A DNA stretch of 64,000 bases from Dermanyssus gallinae (taxonomy: Eukaryota; Arthropoda; Arachnida; Mesostigmata; Dermanyssidae), in NCBI GenBank assembly GCA_003439945.1, contig QVRM01005375.1:496001-560000 (forward strand), written 5' to 3'. The translations under genes and the position numbers were made by a program. Shown piece by piece: positions 47,435 through 59,385 of the stretch (within the stretch, counting starts at the first letter, position 1; each line of letters opens with the position of its first letter). The notes below the pieces were generated by a model. The model had not been told where the DNA came from. It worked only from the letters and a program-made list of their open reading frames with translations, and searched no databases.

Positions 47435-47991
47435 TCGAATAAAGGTACTTTTAACTTGCTTTGTCAATTATATTAGAGTGAGAGAGGCATTAGACGATGC
47501 AATTAAAGAGTTATTTGAACAGTAATTCTGCTTGTATATTCAGGGAAGTGATGATCTCCATGGAGGAATCGAATATTACTCCATGGGAATATAGGATTTA
47601 AGACACGGTATTGAAAGAACCCGGTCCTTTCAAGGCAAGGTCTTTCGTTTTAGGCACACGAAACGCGGCGTTTTGTAAATATAGCATGGCTATATACACA
47701 ACAGAAACAGATCACAGAAAACTTATAACCACAGAGGGTCTACCATCTTAAAATGGTGAACTGAAGGTTAGATGCATTTTCAGAGTTTAGGGAAAAATAA
47801 ATGCGTAAATAAAATGACAACACAGAGCATGAGGATTCAAATCGGGTAAATACATGTTGCTACCTTGGCTTAAACCATGTTGGCAACCATTTACTAATAA
47901 TAGTATACACGATAAAGGGTTACCCTTGGTACCCCAGTGTGTTGTCTCAGTGCACCTATAAATGCAAATTAATATGCTCTGGACAACGAGA

Positions 47992-47995
<4 letters not shown>

Positions 47996-48036
<41 letters not shown>
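47996..48036. repeat. (TA)n microsatellite
   Basis: A TA run followed by a cluster of ACGTATA units up to 48107. Confidence 0.95.
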
Positions 48037-48037
<1 letters not shown>

Positions 48038-48075
48038 GTAGAATGCGTTATGCAAACGTATATATAAACGTATAT

Positions 48076-48107
48076 GCATTTAACGTATATATATATACGT
48101 TAAATGC
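48076..48107. repeat. Perfect 32-nt palindrome
   Basis: GCATTTAACGTATATA is followed directly by its exact complement. It sits at the right edge of a TA-rich block. Confidence 0.9.
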
Positions 48108-48119
48108 AAATAATTTACT

Positions 48120-48592
48120 CATTAGCTTATCTATTGCTGTGCGGTTTGGCGGCCTTATTTAGACAAACACATTGTAGCAATGGAAAATGTACAGAGGAGA
48201 TTCCTTCGTCGTGTCTCATTAAGGTTTAACACTGCCCGAAATTCTATTGTGATAAGCCCTATTCGGGAACTGCAGTCCAGAGCGGATTATCGCATGTACA
48301 ATCGTATTATAAACTCACTAAATACATCAAACCGTTTTAGCATTCGGTTAAACAATCTTAGAAGCGGTAACACCATCTCGTCAAAACAAATTGCCAAGAC
48401 AGATCGTGTAAATAACATGTTTTCGTGGCGGATGGCGAGGGCACTGAGAACTTGAAATGCTAACAGCGCAAATGCCAGTACAAAAACAAACTGACTATTG
48501 TATGTATCTAGGTAACGGTTTGTACAATGTAAATAATGTCCCCCCTTTGACAAAACAAAGGTGCATTTGAATTGAATTGAATACTCATATTC
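48120..48592 (+). pseudogene. LINE 3' end with short tandem tail
   Basis: 48180-48455 reads MENVQRRFLRRVSLRFN, PIRELQSRADYRM and later NNMFSWRMARALRT. This is the pattern of the last coding stretch of CR1/L2/Jockey-like elements (..VQRRF.R.., ...R...R....). A short 3' UTR follows and ends in GAATTGAATTGAAT at about 48579, a tandem tail. Only the 3' end survives. Confidence 0.65.
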
Positions 48593-48599
48593 TAGCAAC

Positions 48600-49062
48600 A
48601 TCAATGCCACCATCCGCGCAAATCGGTCGGTTACCTATTCCTATGTAACGTATTCCATATATCGTTTTGTTACTCGGTGATGCTCGATGATCCCGACCGC
48701 CATGCAGTCACAATGTACGTTACAGAGTAATCAATGATTTCTCCTTGTGCCTACTCTGCGAACGAGATTCACGACGATTCGGCGCCAAACATAGAAACCG
48801 TCTAACGAAATCTCTGGCAGTTGTCTGCACAGCACTCGGAGCCAGCTGAGACAAATTGTATAATTCGAAATCTTCCATAGAGAATGTCACACAACCCGCA
48901 CGAGAAAATGCTTATCTGCGTAATGAGGTTATCTAACAGAAGATAACCTTAACCACGGAAGACACTACCACGGAAATCACAAAATAGCGCGGAACATCTT
49001 CACACTCAATTGAATAACAACAGTACGACGACGCACTCGCTCGCTCGCATCTTTCCCCCTAT
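48600..49062. other. No gene recognised
   Basis: Ordinary intronic sequence next to the arrestin first exon. Confidence 0.5.
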
Positions 49063-49195
49063 ATATTATATATATATATATATATGATATATATATAATA
49101 TTTTTATATATAGATATATATATATATATTTTTATTAACTATTTGTGGTCCGTCCGAATATTGTATATAATATATTAATATAAATATACATATAT
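49063..49195. repeat. TA-rich tract just downstream of arrestin exon 1
   Basis: Two TA blocks with a short non-TA bridge (ACTATTTGTGGTCC). On the minus strand it lies about 190 bp after the first exon. Confidence 0.9.
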
Positions 49196-49386
49196 TATTC
49201 GTTAAAATAACTATTGTGGTCCCGGAAGTAAGATAAGGAAAAATACAAATTCGTTAAAACCTGAGTAACTAAGGCAATAAAATCTAAGGTCTTTAGCATA
49301 GTATGGGATATGTAGAAGGCGTAACCAGATACTGAAGGAGAGAAAAGGGAGAGACAGACGTTCACAGAAATAGGCTTGTATTGTAC

Positions 49387-50391
49387 CTTTTTGTACAATG
49401 AGTGCCGAGATTCTCTCGCTGCTGCGAATCGGTGAACAATCGTGCTTGACGCAAGATTCGTATCTTCGTGCTTGAGTTGGCCGTCGAGCGCGAGGCCGCG
49501 CTTGTCCTTGTTGTGCGCCAGCAAAGGTTTGAGCATGAACACTTTGGAGAGCGTGAAGCCGGGCGCGATCGGACAGCCTTCGTCGGAGTCGACCTGGGCC
49601 ACCGTGCACTTGTACTGCGCCGTCGAGAAGAGGCAAATGTCGGCCAGCTGGCGAACGGACACCTTCACTCGTTTCACGCTTCGATTCGAGTTGTTGGCAA
49701 TGTGAACGTTGACGGCGATCTCTTCGCCGTGGTGGTAGAGTTCTTTGTCGAGCGACGCCTCGAGGTGCAGCTTGTTCGGTGACATCACGAACTCCTTCGA
49801 CACCTCGACGGACGGCTGGTCGCCCTGGCGTGACGGAGCGTACATCACTTTGCGAATCGCCAGACGGACACAGTTTCGCTTGTGCGGTTTCTCGTCCGGC
49901 GAGTCGGCGACGAAACCCTTCAGCTCGTAGTCGACCCCGCACGGCTTGCCTGTGTCGCCCTGCGCGGGCTGCAGGCTCACGCTGGCCGGACAGTGGGGTG
50001 GCAGCTCGAAGTAGAACGGGTGCGCATTGGCGCCGAGCTTCTTGATGAGCTTCTCCTGCAGCCTAGTCAGCTTGCGTTTGGGCTCTTTGTCGGCGAGCGG
50101 CGGATAGATCTGCTCGCAGGCGAGATAGAGGTCCTTGCGAAACGTCAGCCCGAGCACGTCGAGGTCCTCGCGGCCGTACCGAAACGCCGCCAACACGTGT
50201 CCGTACACCTTGCGGTCTTTGACATAGTCCGGATCGACGAGGATCACACCATCGATCGGGTCGACGTGCGTAAAGTGGTCGACAAAATCCCGCTTGCCGA
50301 GGTACACCGTCACTTTGCCATTGGGACAGGTCTTCTTGAAGACTCGAGTGCCCTGACGGCTAGTCTTCCCGCCTCCGTTGTCGACCTCCAT
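49387..50391 (-). CDS. krz: Beta-arrestin (kurtz-like), first coding exon
   Basis: Arrestins bind phosphorylated, active G-protein-coupled receptors and link them to endocytosis and signalling. This exon alone encodes the whole N-domain and most of the C-domain. Visible features are [20 protein letters not shown] with the phosphate-sensing lysines 19-20, D35 of the polar core, the finger loop [13 protein letters not shown] (72-84), R180 in VRLAIRKV (the arginine phosphate sensor), and the gate-loop aspartates D303 and D310 in [11 protein letters not shown]. The start is fixed: an in-frame TGA lies three codons upstream (50400-50398) and the ATG has a purine at -3 and G at +4. Homology is clear to ASSTI at 49438. 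Beyond that the frame runs on to a plausible donor AAAAAG/GTACAA (49386), in phase with the next exon, so the last 17 codons are less certain. Confidence 0.93.
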
Positions 50392-51700
50392 CTCGCATCA
50401 CCCCCGAGCCAGAGCCAGAGCCAGGCACCAAGGTTTCCTTCCACACGGCCGGGGGGGGGTCCAAAACTACACACGTTTTGGCGTCACGTCGACGACACGC
50501 CGCCGCCGAACAACGTCGTACGACGCTTCTTCGACGATGACACCTCACTTGGATCACCTCTCTTGAATCACCTCTCACTACTCAAACGATCGACTACCCA
50601 ACCGCCACATCAACGCGGCAAGCAAAGCGGCAGAACTCACATCAGAATCATACAATTCACATATCGGATGAACGGCCATGAACATCAACAACAACAACAA
50701 CAGCACTCATCAATGCGCTTTTGACGACTCGCTGCCAGCCGGTGGTGGTGGTAGTGGCGATGCTACTGTCGCTGCTCCTGCAGCTGCTGTTGTTGTTGTG
50801 GTTGTTGTTGTTGCTGCTGCTGGTTCGGGGGGCTACGTCGATTCGCCGCAATCCAGAACAAAACCAATCATCTCCCCGCAACGCACGCATCCTGGAGTAC
50901 GGCACCGAAAACACACGCCGAGTTGGCGACTCACACAGGGAACAAATGAAACACTATGCCTGCGGCGGCAGTTTTGACTTGAATTCAATTGAATTGACTG
51001 TGGACCGACGGACGCAACGACGAACTGACTGACTGACTCACTGACTGACCGACGGACGCAACGATGAACTGACTGACTGACTGACTGACCGACCACCGAC
51101 CAACCGACGGACCGGTCTATAGACGGTCTACAGACCTGTTGTCCAGACAGAACACACAGTGGTGGTGGTGATGGTGGTGGAAATAGAGCGCCCTCCGCCG
51201 CCGCCTCCAACAACAACCAACTAACCAACAAACAACATCACTACCGGGGAGACGGGAGCAGCTTCAGCCTCAGCAGCAGCAGCAGCAGCGACAGCGACAG
51301 CAGCAGCATTAAACAACACAACCCCGTCACAGCAGCAGCCGCTGCTATCACTCGTCGCTTGTTGTGTAGCAGTCGAAGCGGTGCTATCGGCAAATGCGGG
51401 AAGGAAAGAGGAGCTGCTGCTCCATCGGTTTGCTGGCTGGCTGGCTAGCTGACGGTCGGTGGCTCTGGCTGTCTATCTGTCTGTCTGTCACTGTAATCAC
51501 CACACACGGACGACGTCTACTGCTTCTGTTGCTGCTACCGCCGGCTCCGATGCCTCCTCCTTCTCCTTCTCCTCCTCCTCCGCCTCCTTCTCCTGGCGGC
51601 GGCGGCTGCTGCGGCTGCTACTGAAGGAAGAGGTCGCGCGGCAAATTTGAAACCGACAGCTGTTGCGTCTCTTGCGTTATGATTTGGGTCACGGTGAGTG
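50392..51700 (-). promoter_or_regulatory. Arrestin 5' leader and probable promoter region, repeat-rich
   Basis: The 1.3 kb before the start codon is much richer in G and C than the introns. It holds CAA/CAG repeats (50685-50702, 50790-50825 and 51275-51310), ACTG/GACT tandem repeats (51020-51100) and pyrimidine-rich triplets (51560-51600). Long untranslated leaders with such repeats are common in arthropod regulatory genes. GTGAGT donor-like sites occur on the minus strand near 50640, 50930 and 51035, so a non-coding upstream exon is possible. No TATA box or start site can be assigned. Frames here are low complexity. Confidence 0.5.
51020..51110. repeat. ACTG-type tandem repeat, two larger units
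   Basis: GACTGACTGACT runs alternate with GACCGACGGACGCAACGA; the composite unit of about 40 bp occurs twice (from about 51000 and 51045). Confidence 0.8.
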
Positions 51701-51794
51701 TGATTTTAGATGCCTTAGAGATTGTTTTGTTTAAAAGCGTGTACACTTGAAATCAATGTCTTTTACACTTGATGCTTGTAGGTGACATCCAGGG

Positions 51795-51798
<4 letters not shown>

Positions 51799-51843
<45 letters not shown>
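51799..51843. repeat. (TA)n microsatellite
   Basis: A 45-bp TA run upstream of the arrestin leader. Confidence 0.95.
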
Positions 51844-51845
<2 letters not shown>

Positions 51846-52129
51846 TATCACGTTTGCAGGGATCCAATTGTCATGTGCCCACCGTTGGTGATTCATTACA
51901 ATTAATAACTTTACTGTATTAAAAAAAATTAAAAATATATCATATCATAATACGTGCTTTTTCTACAATAAAGGGAAAATGTGCATTACAAAATATCACA
52001 ACTTTCATGCCTAGGTTCAAGTTGCTCTCCAATGAAACAGAGACATCATCATTTCCTTTTTCTCTATGCATTTTGGTTCGTAGCGAACCTTAGATCGCGT
52101 ATACGAATCTTTACAGTTAAACATTTGGC

Positions 52130-53110
52130 AACATAATTCTTCATTTCGTATGACCGTTTGTAACCATTATTGGTCCAGTTGTTTAAAAACATCAACTATG
52201 TTCTCTACGTGTTTGTCCACACCGCAACGAAAGAAACTTTATCAACGAATTTCTTTAAAACAGTCTGCAATAATCGCCGATCCTTCTCGTTGCATGAAAA
52301 CCATGCATGGGATGCATACGTCAGTACTGGTTTGACATATATATTAAATAATTGCATGTACAATTCAGCATCTCTTAAAACAGAAGATCTGAGACTCCAG
52401 TTGCATCTTCTCATCGCTTTCAGTACCACCTCTCTACTTTGTTCTGAGAATTTTAAATCAGGGGTTATAACAACTCCCAGATCTTTCATAGCGTTCACAT
52501 TTTTGAGGAGGCAACTATTAATTTTTTATACAAATCTTGTATTTTTTCGGCCAAAATGCATTGTTTTTTATTTCGAGAATGGAAGTTTCAGATTAAGACG
52601 TTGTGTCGAGTCATAAAAATCGTTTATACATCTTTGTAGAAATTTGCAGTCTTTTACTGAGTTCGAACGACCATAGATCTTGATGTCATCGGCATCGTAG
52701 GGCATAGTATTGTGCCTTGTGGACAACCAGACGTAACTTTAGGAGGTAATGATAAGCTGTCGTGCACCTTTTCTGTGAAACTTCTATTAGTGAGGAAACA
52801 CTCAATCCACCTTAGGATTCTTGGTCCAACACCGTGCATTGAGATGCATTTGATAAGCTTAGAGTAAATTGTTGACTCAAACGCTGATTTAACAACAAAG
52901 TACAACACATCAAAACAATCTCCACAATTCAACATTTCACCAAAATCCTTCTCGCACATCAGTAGTTGTAAAACAGTTGACCTTCCCGGGCGATAGGCAA
53001 ACTGTTCTTTGCATACTTTGACTATTATCATTTTGACATATAGCCTCCGCAATGAAAAGCTTCGATGGTGTACAGGTTATGGATACGTTACGCTTATTGT
53101 CAACCCGAGT
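52130..53110 (-). pseudogene. Decayed LINE, reverse transcriptase and C-terminal part
   Basis: The minus strand reads KEQFAYRPGRSTVLQLL near 53000, VLYFVVKSAFESTIYSKLI near 52890, and SGCPQGTILCP near 52720. The frame passes almost directly into an ADDIKIYGRS-like catalytic segment near 52690, because the usual 25-30 residues between are deleted. MKDLGVVITPDLKFSEQ near 52490 and YVKPVLTYASHAWF near 52340 complete the C-terminal part. It is inactive. A (TA)n run lies beyond each side (51799 and 53219). Confidence 0.85.
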
Positions 53111-53213
53111 TTTATCGCCTTTTTTTATATACAGTGCAAACGATTGCAGTTTTAAACATCTCAGGAGTCGAGCCGTCAATATAAGGATCGTTCGAAAATA
53201 ATTGATAAAGGAT

Positions 53214-53218
<5 letters not shown>

Positions 53219-53278
<60 letters not shown>
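53219..53278. repeat. (TA)n microsatellite
   Basis: A 60-bp pure TA run at the upstream side of the LINE fragment. Confidence 0.95.
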
Positions 53279-53282
<4 letters not shown>

Positions 53283-53815
53283 TTTTGAAATGGTACCAGT
53301 ATTATACCACATTTCATCAATTGGAGCATGATATTTATGCACACTTTATCAAATTACTGATTAAATCAATCGTAGTAATGTGCTCTATTTTACCTTATGC
53401 CTCAATGTAGGTCGGCTAAAATACAGATCAACATTACAATGTATTGAACACAAAATTGAAAGAACACGTCAAACACTGGATCGTCACGCGACTTTTATGC
53501 AATCATTTGCATATAAGCTGGCGGCTCAGCACTGCACCAATATTAAAATGTATTGAATATGTATCCACGATCCGATTCGGCAGGTCCATCTGATTCATTT
53601 AAATCGCACTAAAGCATAATCAGCAACAGAAGACATTGCAGAAACTATTCCATCAGGCTGTCTGACTACGTATAATTTAATAATACTGTCACGAAGCTCT
53701 CCACCCGTTAGACCCTAATACTGTTCGGGTTACTGAACCTTAGCCAAGATTTAACGTCCACGGGATTGCTTTTCGCAATGCTTCATAGACGGACCCCATA
53801 AGTACAAAGGTGCAA

Positions 53816-53892
53816 CGGTGGGGCTTGAACCCGCGCACCTGCTATGTGTCTTCTCCGGTCGCGAGGCGCAGGCGCAATGTACCACACCACCG
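53816..53892 (-). repeat. tRNA-derived SINE head or tRNA pseudogene
   Basis: On the minus strand the 77-nt stretch begins CGGTGG and ends CCACCG, which pair as an acceptor-like stem. The B box is GGTTCAAGCCCC, and an A-box-like TGGTACATTGCGC lies near the start. The middle does not give a convincing anticodon arm. Similar short sequences (CACCCGTTAGACCCTA near 53700 and CACCCATTAGGCCCTA near 53900) flank it, suggesting a larger repeat. Confidence 0.6.
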
Positions 53893-54249
53893 GGATCGAC
53901 ACCCATTAGGCCCTATAGTAACAGTTCCAGCTACACGCTACACCGCCTACACAATACGGCGCGAATGAAACCGACCGATCATACCGACCACGTAGTACAA
54001 TAAACCCTAGCTTCCTCGCGTTCTAATTGCCGTGGAACTGAGTTCTACGCGTTCCCGCGTAACGCAGCGTAACATGCTCTTCTCATTTGATAGGGCTGCG
54101 TCTTTAGAGTATTAATACTGAAGGACTTGTGTGTGCGCGTTACACGCGGTGCGATCTTGTCAAACGATTAATTATGCTCTGCGTTTATTGACATCATAAT
54201 TACCATTCTGCTGCAGGGTTGTGTACACTTCTCTGTATTTGATGTAGGT

Positions 54250-54910
54250 ATATTCATTAAATTTGAATTTGTTTACTGACATTCCTTATAAGATAAGTGA
54301 GCCTGTTAATTCCGAACTTCATTAAGCACATAGCTTGCTTAGAGTTGATGTTATGAGATTACAATGTTTAATCTATATTCCCATGTGCACCTATTTATAT
54401 GTGTTGCAATATGGTTTGTTTTACTTATATTAATTTTAACTAGATACAAGAGTTTCGAGATAAAGCTTTCTGAGGCATTTGAATTTGGGAGTTTTTTCTG
54501 TCTGGGAGAGTAGACTCCTATGTGTCTGCTCGATAGCTTTGACTGTTGGAGTTGGCGTGTGAAAAATAAGCAAGTAATATGTATTACCACTTGTAGATAT
54601 GGATGTTGCTGATGTTGCCAAACTTGGCAGGTTTGGATGCAGCCCAACGAATATACGCTTAATTTCACCTACGAAGGAGTATTCTATAAATTTTGAAAAT
54701 GGCAGAATAGTTATATATCTGTAGTGCGATCGCATTGGGTCTCGCATGCAAACTTCAGGGTTATTTTCAGTGCTCGTTTTTTAAGTCGGTAAAGAGGCCC
54801 GATGAGGCACATCTGTGTCAAGCCGTAAACGTCTATAGCGTAAGTCAGGTAGCTATAAACATAGGCGAAATACATCGCCATCAGGCAGTCCGGGGCAAAA
54901 ATTCGTCGAG
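54250..54910 (-). pseudogene. LINE 3'-end fragment, copy 1 of a related pair
   Basis: The minus strand reads YLTYAIDVYG and PLYRLKKRALKIT near 54830-54770, then SHYRYITILPFSKFIEYSF and ENSLLKF-like ends. This is the usual last coding block of CR1/L2-like LINEs (Y...Y....WG...L..L...Q..ALR.I). The region 54300-54910 matches 57610-58250 closely over protein and 3' UTR. Confidence 0.7.
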
Positions 54911-54919
54911 CTCAGTATA

Positions 54920-55860
54920 GAGCTGCATTACTGCCAGATATTTTGTTATGTATCTTGTAACGTGCGCTTCAAATGTTATTAGTTTCCTTTAGAAGCGAGA
55001 GATTTATTATAAAGTCTGCCTACTAACGGAACCATTAAACCTCTCAATGGTTAGCTGGCCGAAAATACATTTGTAGAATATTGGTACGAGAGAAAAACCT
55101 GGCATTTTTAACCAGTCAGGAAGAAGAGTTTCGTTAAACTACCGCAGTTGTATTTGAGAGCATATGGCAGAAAGCCTACAGATCCCTATGGCCCGTGTCG
55201 CAATGAAAGAGTTCTTAGACACGGTTGTAGAACAATGAATTGAAAACTACTAAAATAAAGTAAACGCATTATGTGGTAACTTTAAACCTTAGACATTTGC
55301 GGTACATTTTCAAAAATACAAATAAATACTGCAACGGGTGATTCAGAACTCTGCCAAAGTTTTTCTTCAGGATTGTTGCATTTTATAGGACGAGCAATCG
55401 AACACTCCGTGCTAGCAAACAAAAGACTGCTGTATTCAGCTAAACATTTTAGAATTATAACTTTACCGTAAGAATGTCGTATATACCAGGTTAACCGTTA
55501 TATGTTATGTGTATCTTAGTGGCAATCGTAAAAATAAATAAACGTGTAATTTTCACCATCTGATTTAATGATTAGACTCCATATTTAAAACGTATGGTGG
55601 CCGTCAGTTCTCATAAAGGTCGGACGTGCGGACGGACATAGTTTTTTGCTGAGTCTTACGAAAAGTTATCAGTTACGCAAACACGTCAGCTCGCCACATT
55701 AAGATACTTCGGGACTGCAACAAATGTCTGAAACGTACATGTGACGAGATACCACGACATGCTGTTTTGGCATCTACACCATTATACACGGCCAAGTTAT
55801 AATATACTAAATTGCTCGTTGTTGACATACAAATTCTGTAGTACAACTTCCTGGCAGCGT
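54920..55860. other. No gene recognised
   Basis: AT-rich DNA between the two related LINE ends. Confidence 0.5.
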
Positions 55861-55869
55861 CGATTGCTC

Positions 55870-56260
55870 ACGCGGCAGTTCAAACGTACCTGAAGATGAA
55901 TAAACTTATCGGAGAAGAGTGTCCATCGCCACGAAGGATAGGTACCGCACGCCAACATGGAGAATCTCACACAATGCTCTCCATTATAAAAAAAACAAAG
56001 TATTTCTTGAGAGGGTTATGGGCATCGTTACTACATTTGATGTAGTTAGAGAGTGTAGAGAGTTAAGATATTTAGGGATCAGAGAGTCCTTACACAGGAC
56101 AAGCATATTTAGGGACTCCCTGATCAAAACCCAAACAGGACTCGAAATGTGCAAAGAAACACTGTTTACAAGAAATTCATACGATAAACAAAAACTTAAC
56201 TTTTTGACACTGTGTTATTGGCAGGGCCTGCTTCATCTGACGCCCCAAGAATAGAATAAA
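55870..56260 (+). pseudogene. Possible LINE C-terminal fragment
   Basis: The frame 55919-56254 contains CRELRYLGIRESLHRTSIF, reminiscent of the thumb block (EYRYLGV.LD..L.F..H). Only this block supports the call. Confidence 0.3.
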
Positions 56261-56452
56261 ATAGAAGCTCCTTTAGTCACAAAATAAAGGTTAAGGAACG
56301 ACTGGTAGCAGGAGGAACTTGTGCGGTCGCCCTGCTGTGAAGATGCCTGACTACGTACCAGGCGCACATATGATATGCTCGCCGATATGCCGCTTATGCT
56401 CGACCCTGTCGAAAGCATATTTTTGATAAAAACAAATACAATAGGTTTTGAG

Positions 56453-56454
<2 letters not shown>

Positions 56455-56513
<59 letters not shown>
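56455..56513. repeat. (TA)n microsatellite
   Basis: About 59 bp of pure TA. Confidence 0.95.
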
Positions 56514-56517
<4 letters not shown>

Positions 56518-56519
56518 GT

Positions 56520-57600
56520 GTTTAATAGTTAAGAAAATAAAACTATCTAAAGAAAAATACTCAAAACAATAATGCTTTTCGGAGCAAGAAATTGTTAATG
56601 GGATTGGTATAAAACTAAATCCACATTGTCTTTAGATTGCATGCTTACTCGATATGTAATACATTTTGTGGGAGTTACTATAACTAACATATGTATAGTG
56701 TAGTAAATGCACATTTGGACTCTTATTAGGAATAAAGCTGTACCACTGGTATGAAAGGTATGGACTGACGCACGGCGTTGAAAAGCGCTTCAGGAAAGTC
56801 CGCTAGCTGGTCCCGAAAGCAGCACACTACAACAATAGCGGTGCCGCTAGGAAACTTTTCCAAGTATCCCAACGGCCACTCAAGTAGCCGTCTCTAAGAG
56901 CGCCTAGAAATATTAAAGTGAAATTTAGATAAGACTGCGATGCCAGCACTAGTGCCGAATTGTTGCTAATGCCATAATGCAAACAAAAACACTACCCCTG
57001 GAAATTCAATTGTTTGCAGCCAATTTTCACTTAGTTTTTTGGATTTGCAATAATAATGATAAGCTAGTGTTTTCTTTTGAATTCGGGTGTCGACTGAGCT
57101 CAACGGAGGCTCCGAATATCCAATTTTCAATTCTTTAGAGGTTCTTTGGTCAAAAAAACACTTGCGTTTGCCAGCTTATTTAGGCGCACGGACCATGGCT
57201 AGGAAACACCCTCGTCTCCTAGCACATGCTATTTCACAGACACATTGATTATTGTGGTTCGGGTTATAGAAAAGCCTTTGTACTCTCGTGGGGTTATTTA
57301 TCTTAGATAGCTTTCGATGCATAAGAACACTATGCATTTCATCAAGTGAGGTAAGAGTTTAGTTTATATCTGGTATTTAAGCAACATGGCTTGCTTAAGT
57401 GATTTGCGTTTTGGGTTGCCTTTTGGGACAGCCCATTTAGCAGCTAGGCCGTCGTAGTGATGCAGATCAAAGTGATCGTGAACGAACTTTACAAGTAGAA
57501 GCCCCGATGTTTTCTTCGCTTTTCCATTGACCTTTTGTTTGAGGGATCTGCGCGAGCAATACTGTAAAATATACTAAGCCTAAAGGCAATTAATGCATAT
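56520..57600. other. No gene recognised
   Basis: No motif-bearing frame or clear repeat. Confidence 0.5.
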
Positions 57601-57604
57601 GTTT

Positions 57605-58260
57605 ATGTACTTGTTAATTACAAGCTCCATTGAGTACATGGCTTGTTCAGAGCTCATTTTATGAGATTAAAAACATAATTAAGATTTGCTATGTTCACCT
57701 ATTCACATTGTGTTGCGATATGATTTGTAACACTTATATTACTTTTAACCAGATACTAGAGTTCTAAGATAATATTCCCTAGAGTCACATTTGAATTTCA
57801 GCAGGGAGTTTTCCTGCCTGACGGAGACCAGTACTTTGTTCCAGAGTGAGTTTCCGACGTTTCTGATGGATCGAAGCAATTTGTTGGAGTTGGCGTGTGA
57901 CAAAATAAGTAAGTTAGGTGTGTTACTCTCTGTAGATATGGCTCTTGCTAATTCCGGTAGGTTTAGATACAGTCCAAGTAGTATACGCTTAACTTCAACT
58001 AGGACGAAGTATTCTGCAAGTTTTGGAAACGGCAAAATACTTATATTCTTGTAGTGCGATCGCATTGATCCAGAGGCCCAAAGTTATTCTCAGTGCTCGT
58101 TTTTAAAGCCGGTGAAGCAGCCAGATAAAACGCATCTGTGCTAAATCATAAACTAAAATTTTTTTAACGTAAGTTAGGTCACCAACAACATTGTCGATAT
58201 ACACCGCCATCGGGCGGTCCTGGGAAGGAATTCGTCGACGGATTCACGTATATATCTATT
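57605..58260 (-). pseudogene. LINE 3'-end fragment, copy 2 of a related pair
   Basis: The minus strand reads CDRTT near 58060, then SHYKNISILPFPKLAEYF and EVKRILLGLYLNLPELA, matching copy 1 (HYRYITILPFSKFIEYSF, EIKRIFVGLHPNLPSLA). The following non-coding part also matches. Both copies have the same orientation and lie about 3.3 kb apart. Confidence 0.7.
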
Positions 58261-58264
58261 GTCG

Positions 58265-59380
58265 TAAACACTGCCACACACGCTGCTCCATTATACTTAC
58301 TGTAGCCTATCATATTTGTCGTTAACGGTCAATGGAATACAATGTCACAAATATTTACACAGCGTAATACACCTGACACAAACGATGAGACATTTAGGGA
58401 TGCCCAGATGCTTACGATAAGCTGTGGCTAAGCTTTAATACTCGGTGTGCAGCGAAACGAGTACGTGTTATAGGTTTTAGGAAGCACGCAAATATAGGCG
58501 ATATGCGACATCCACAATATGTATATATTACCAACATCTATATTGACAAATTGCGCAACTGTGACGTATATACATGTGAACAAGAGATAATTAACATAGT
58601 GTTTATTTAGCATCAGTTACGCGTTCACAATTCTACCAGTGTGGAATTTGGGTCACATGCCAAAGCATTGCAATAGTGCATATTACTACGGGGGCAATCA
58701 AATCATCGTAGTATGAATTAATCACCACAGTCTGAATCAATTATTGCTCGTACCGTTAGTACGGACGCATTAGTACCGAATATAACGTAAGCAGTACTCA
58801 CTAAAGCAGACAAATGTACATGAATTAATCGCATTTATTGTTTTCAATTTTTCTACAAGTAGACTTCCAGTTTGTAGGCCAGCCAAGTTAAAAATGCAGT
58901 TTTCTTGCACGACATACGTTGCTCTGAGCGCGCAATCAATGAACTTTGGGTCGCATACAGATGCAGAGTTGACTCCTTAGACGCTCGTACCAGGGACCAC
59001 CTTCTCCAGGCGCGGCCTGTTCAATTACTGCAATATGTTTAATAAGACGTTTGGTTAGTCTCATCGTTACATTCATTGGTCACAAATCAAGCAACCAATA
59101 CCATTTTTTTGCACTTAACTTAAATCAGACTTGAATACAGTAGTGAACGCTTCCATGTAGTGGTCTTATGTTCTCTAATGGTCGTGGTGTTACGTAGAAG
59201 CGTACACTTTATTCTTTAAAAAAAGCCTACAGAAAAGTCTAACGGCGTTAAATCGCCAGACCAAATCGATTAATACATTTCAAAAGCAATCGAATTCATG
59301 CTGAGGTAACGCTCGTCATTTACCGTGGGGTCCATTAAGTCTTTTAAATCAGACCCCGCACTACGGAAGTACTCTTTAAA
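58265..59380. other. No gene recognised
   Basis: AT-rich DNA; an unsupported 113-residue frame covers its right end and the hairpin. Confidence 0.45.
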
Positions 59381-59385
59381 GAGTT

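Noticed and set aside
51394..51624. Frame with a proline-rich tail and hydrophobic stretch
   Set aside because: It follows pyrimidine-rich triplet repeats in the arrestin upstream region; low complexity only.
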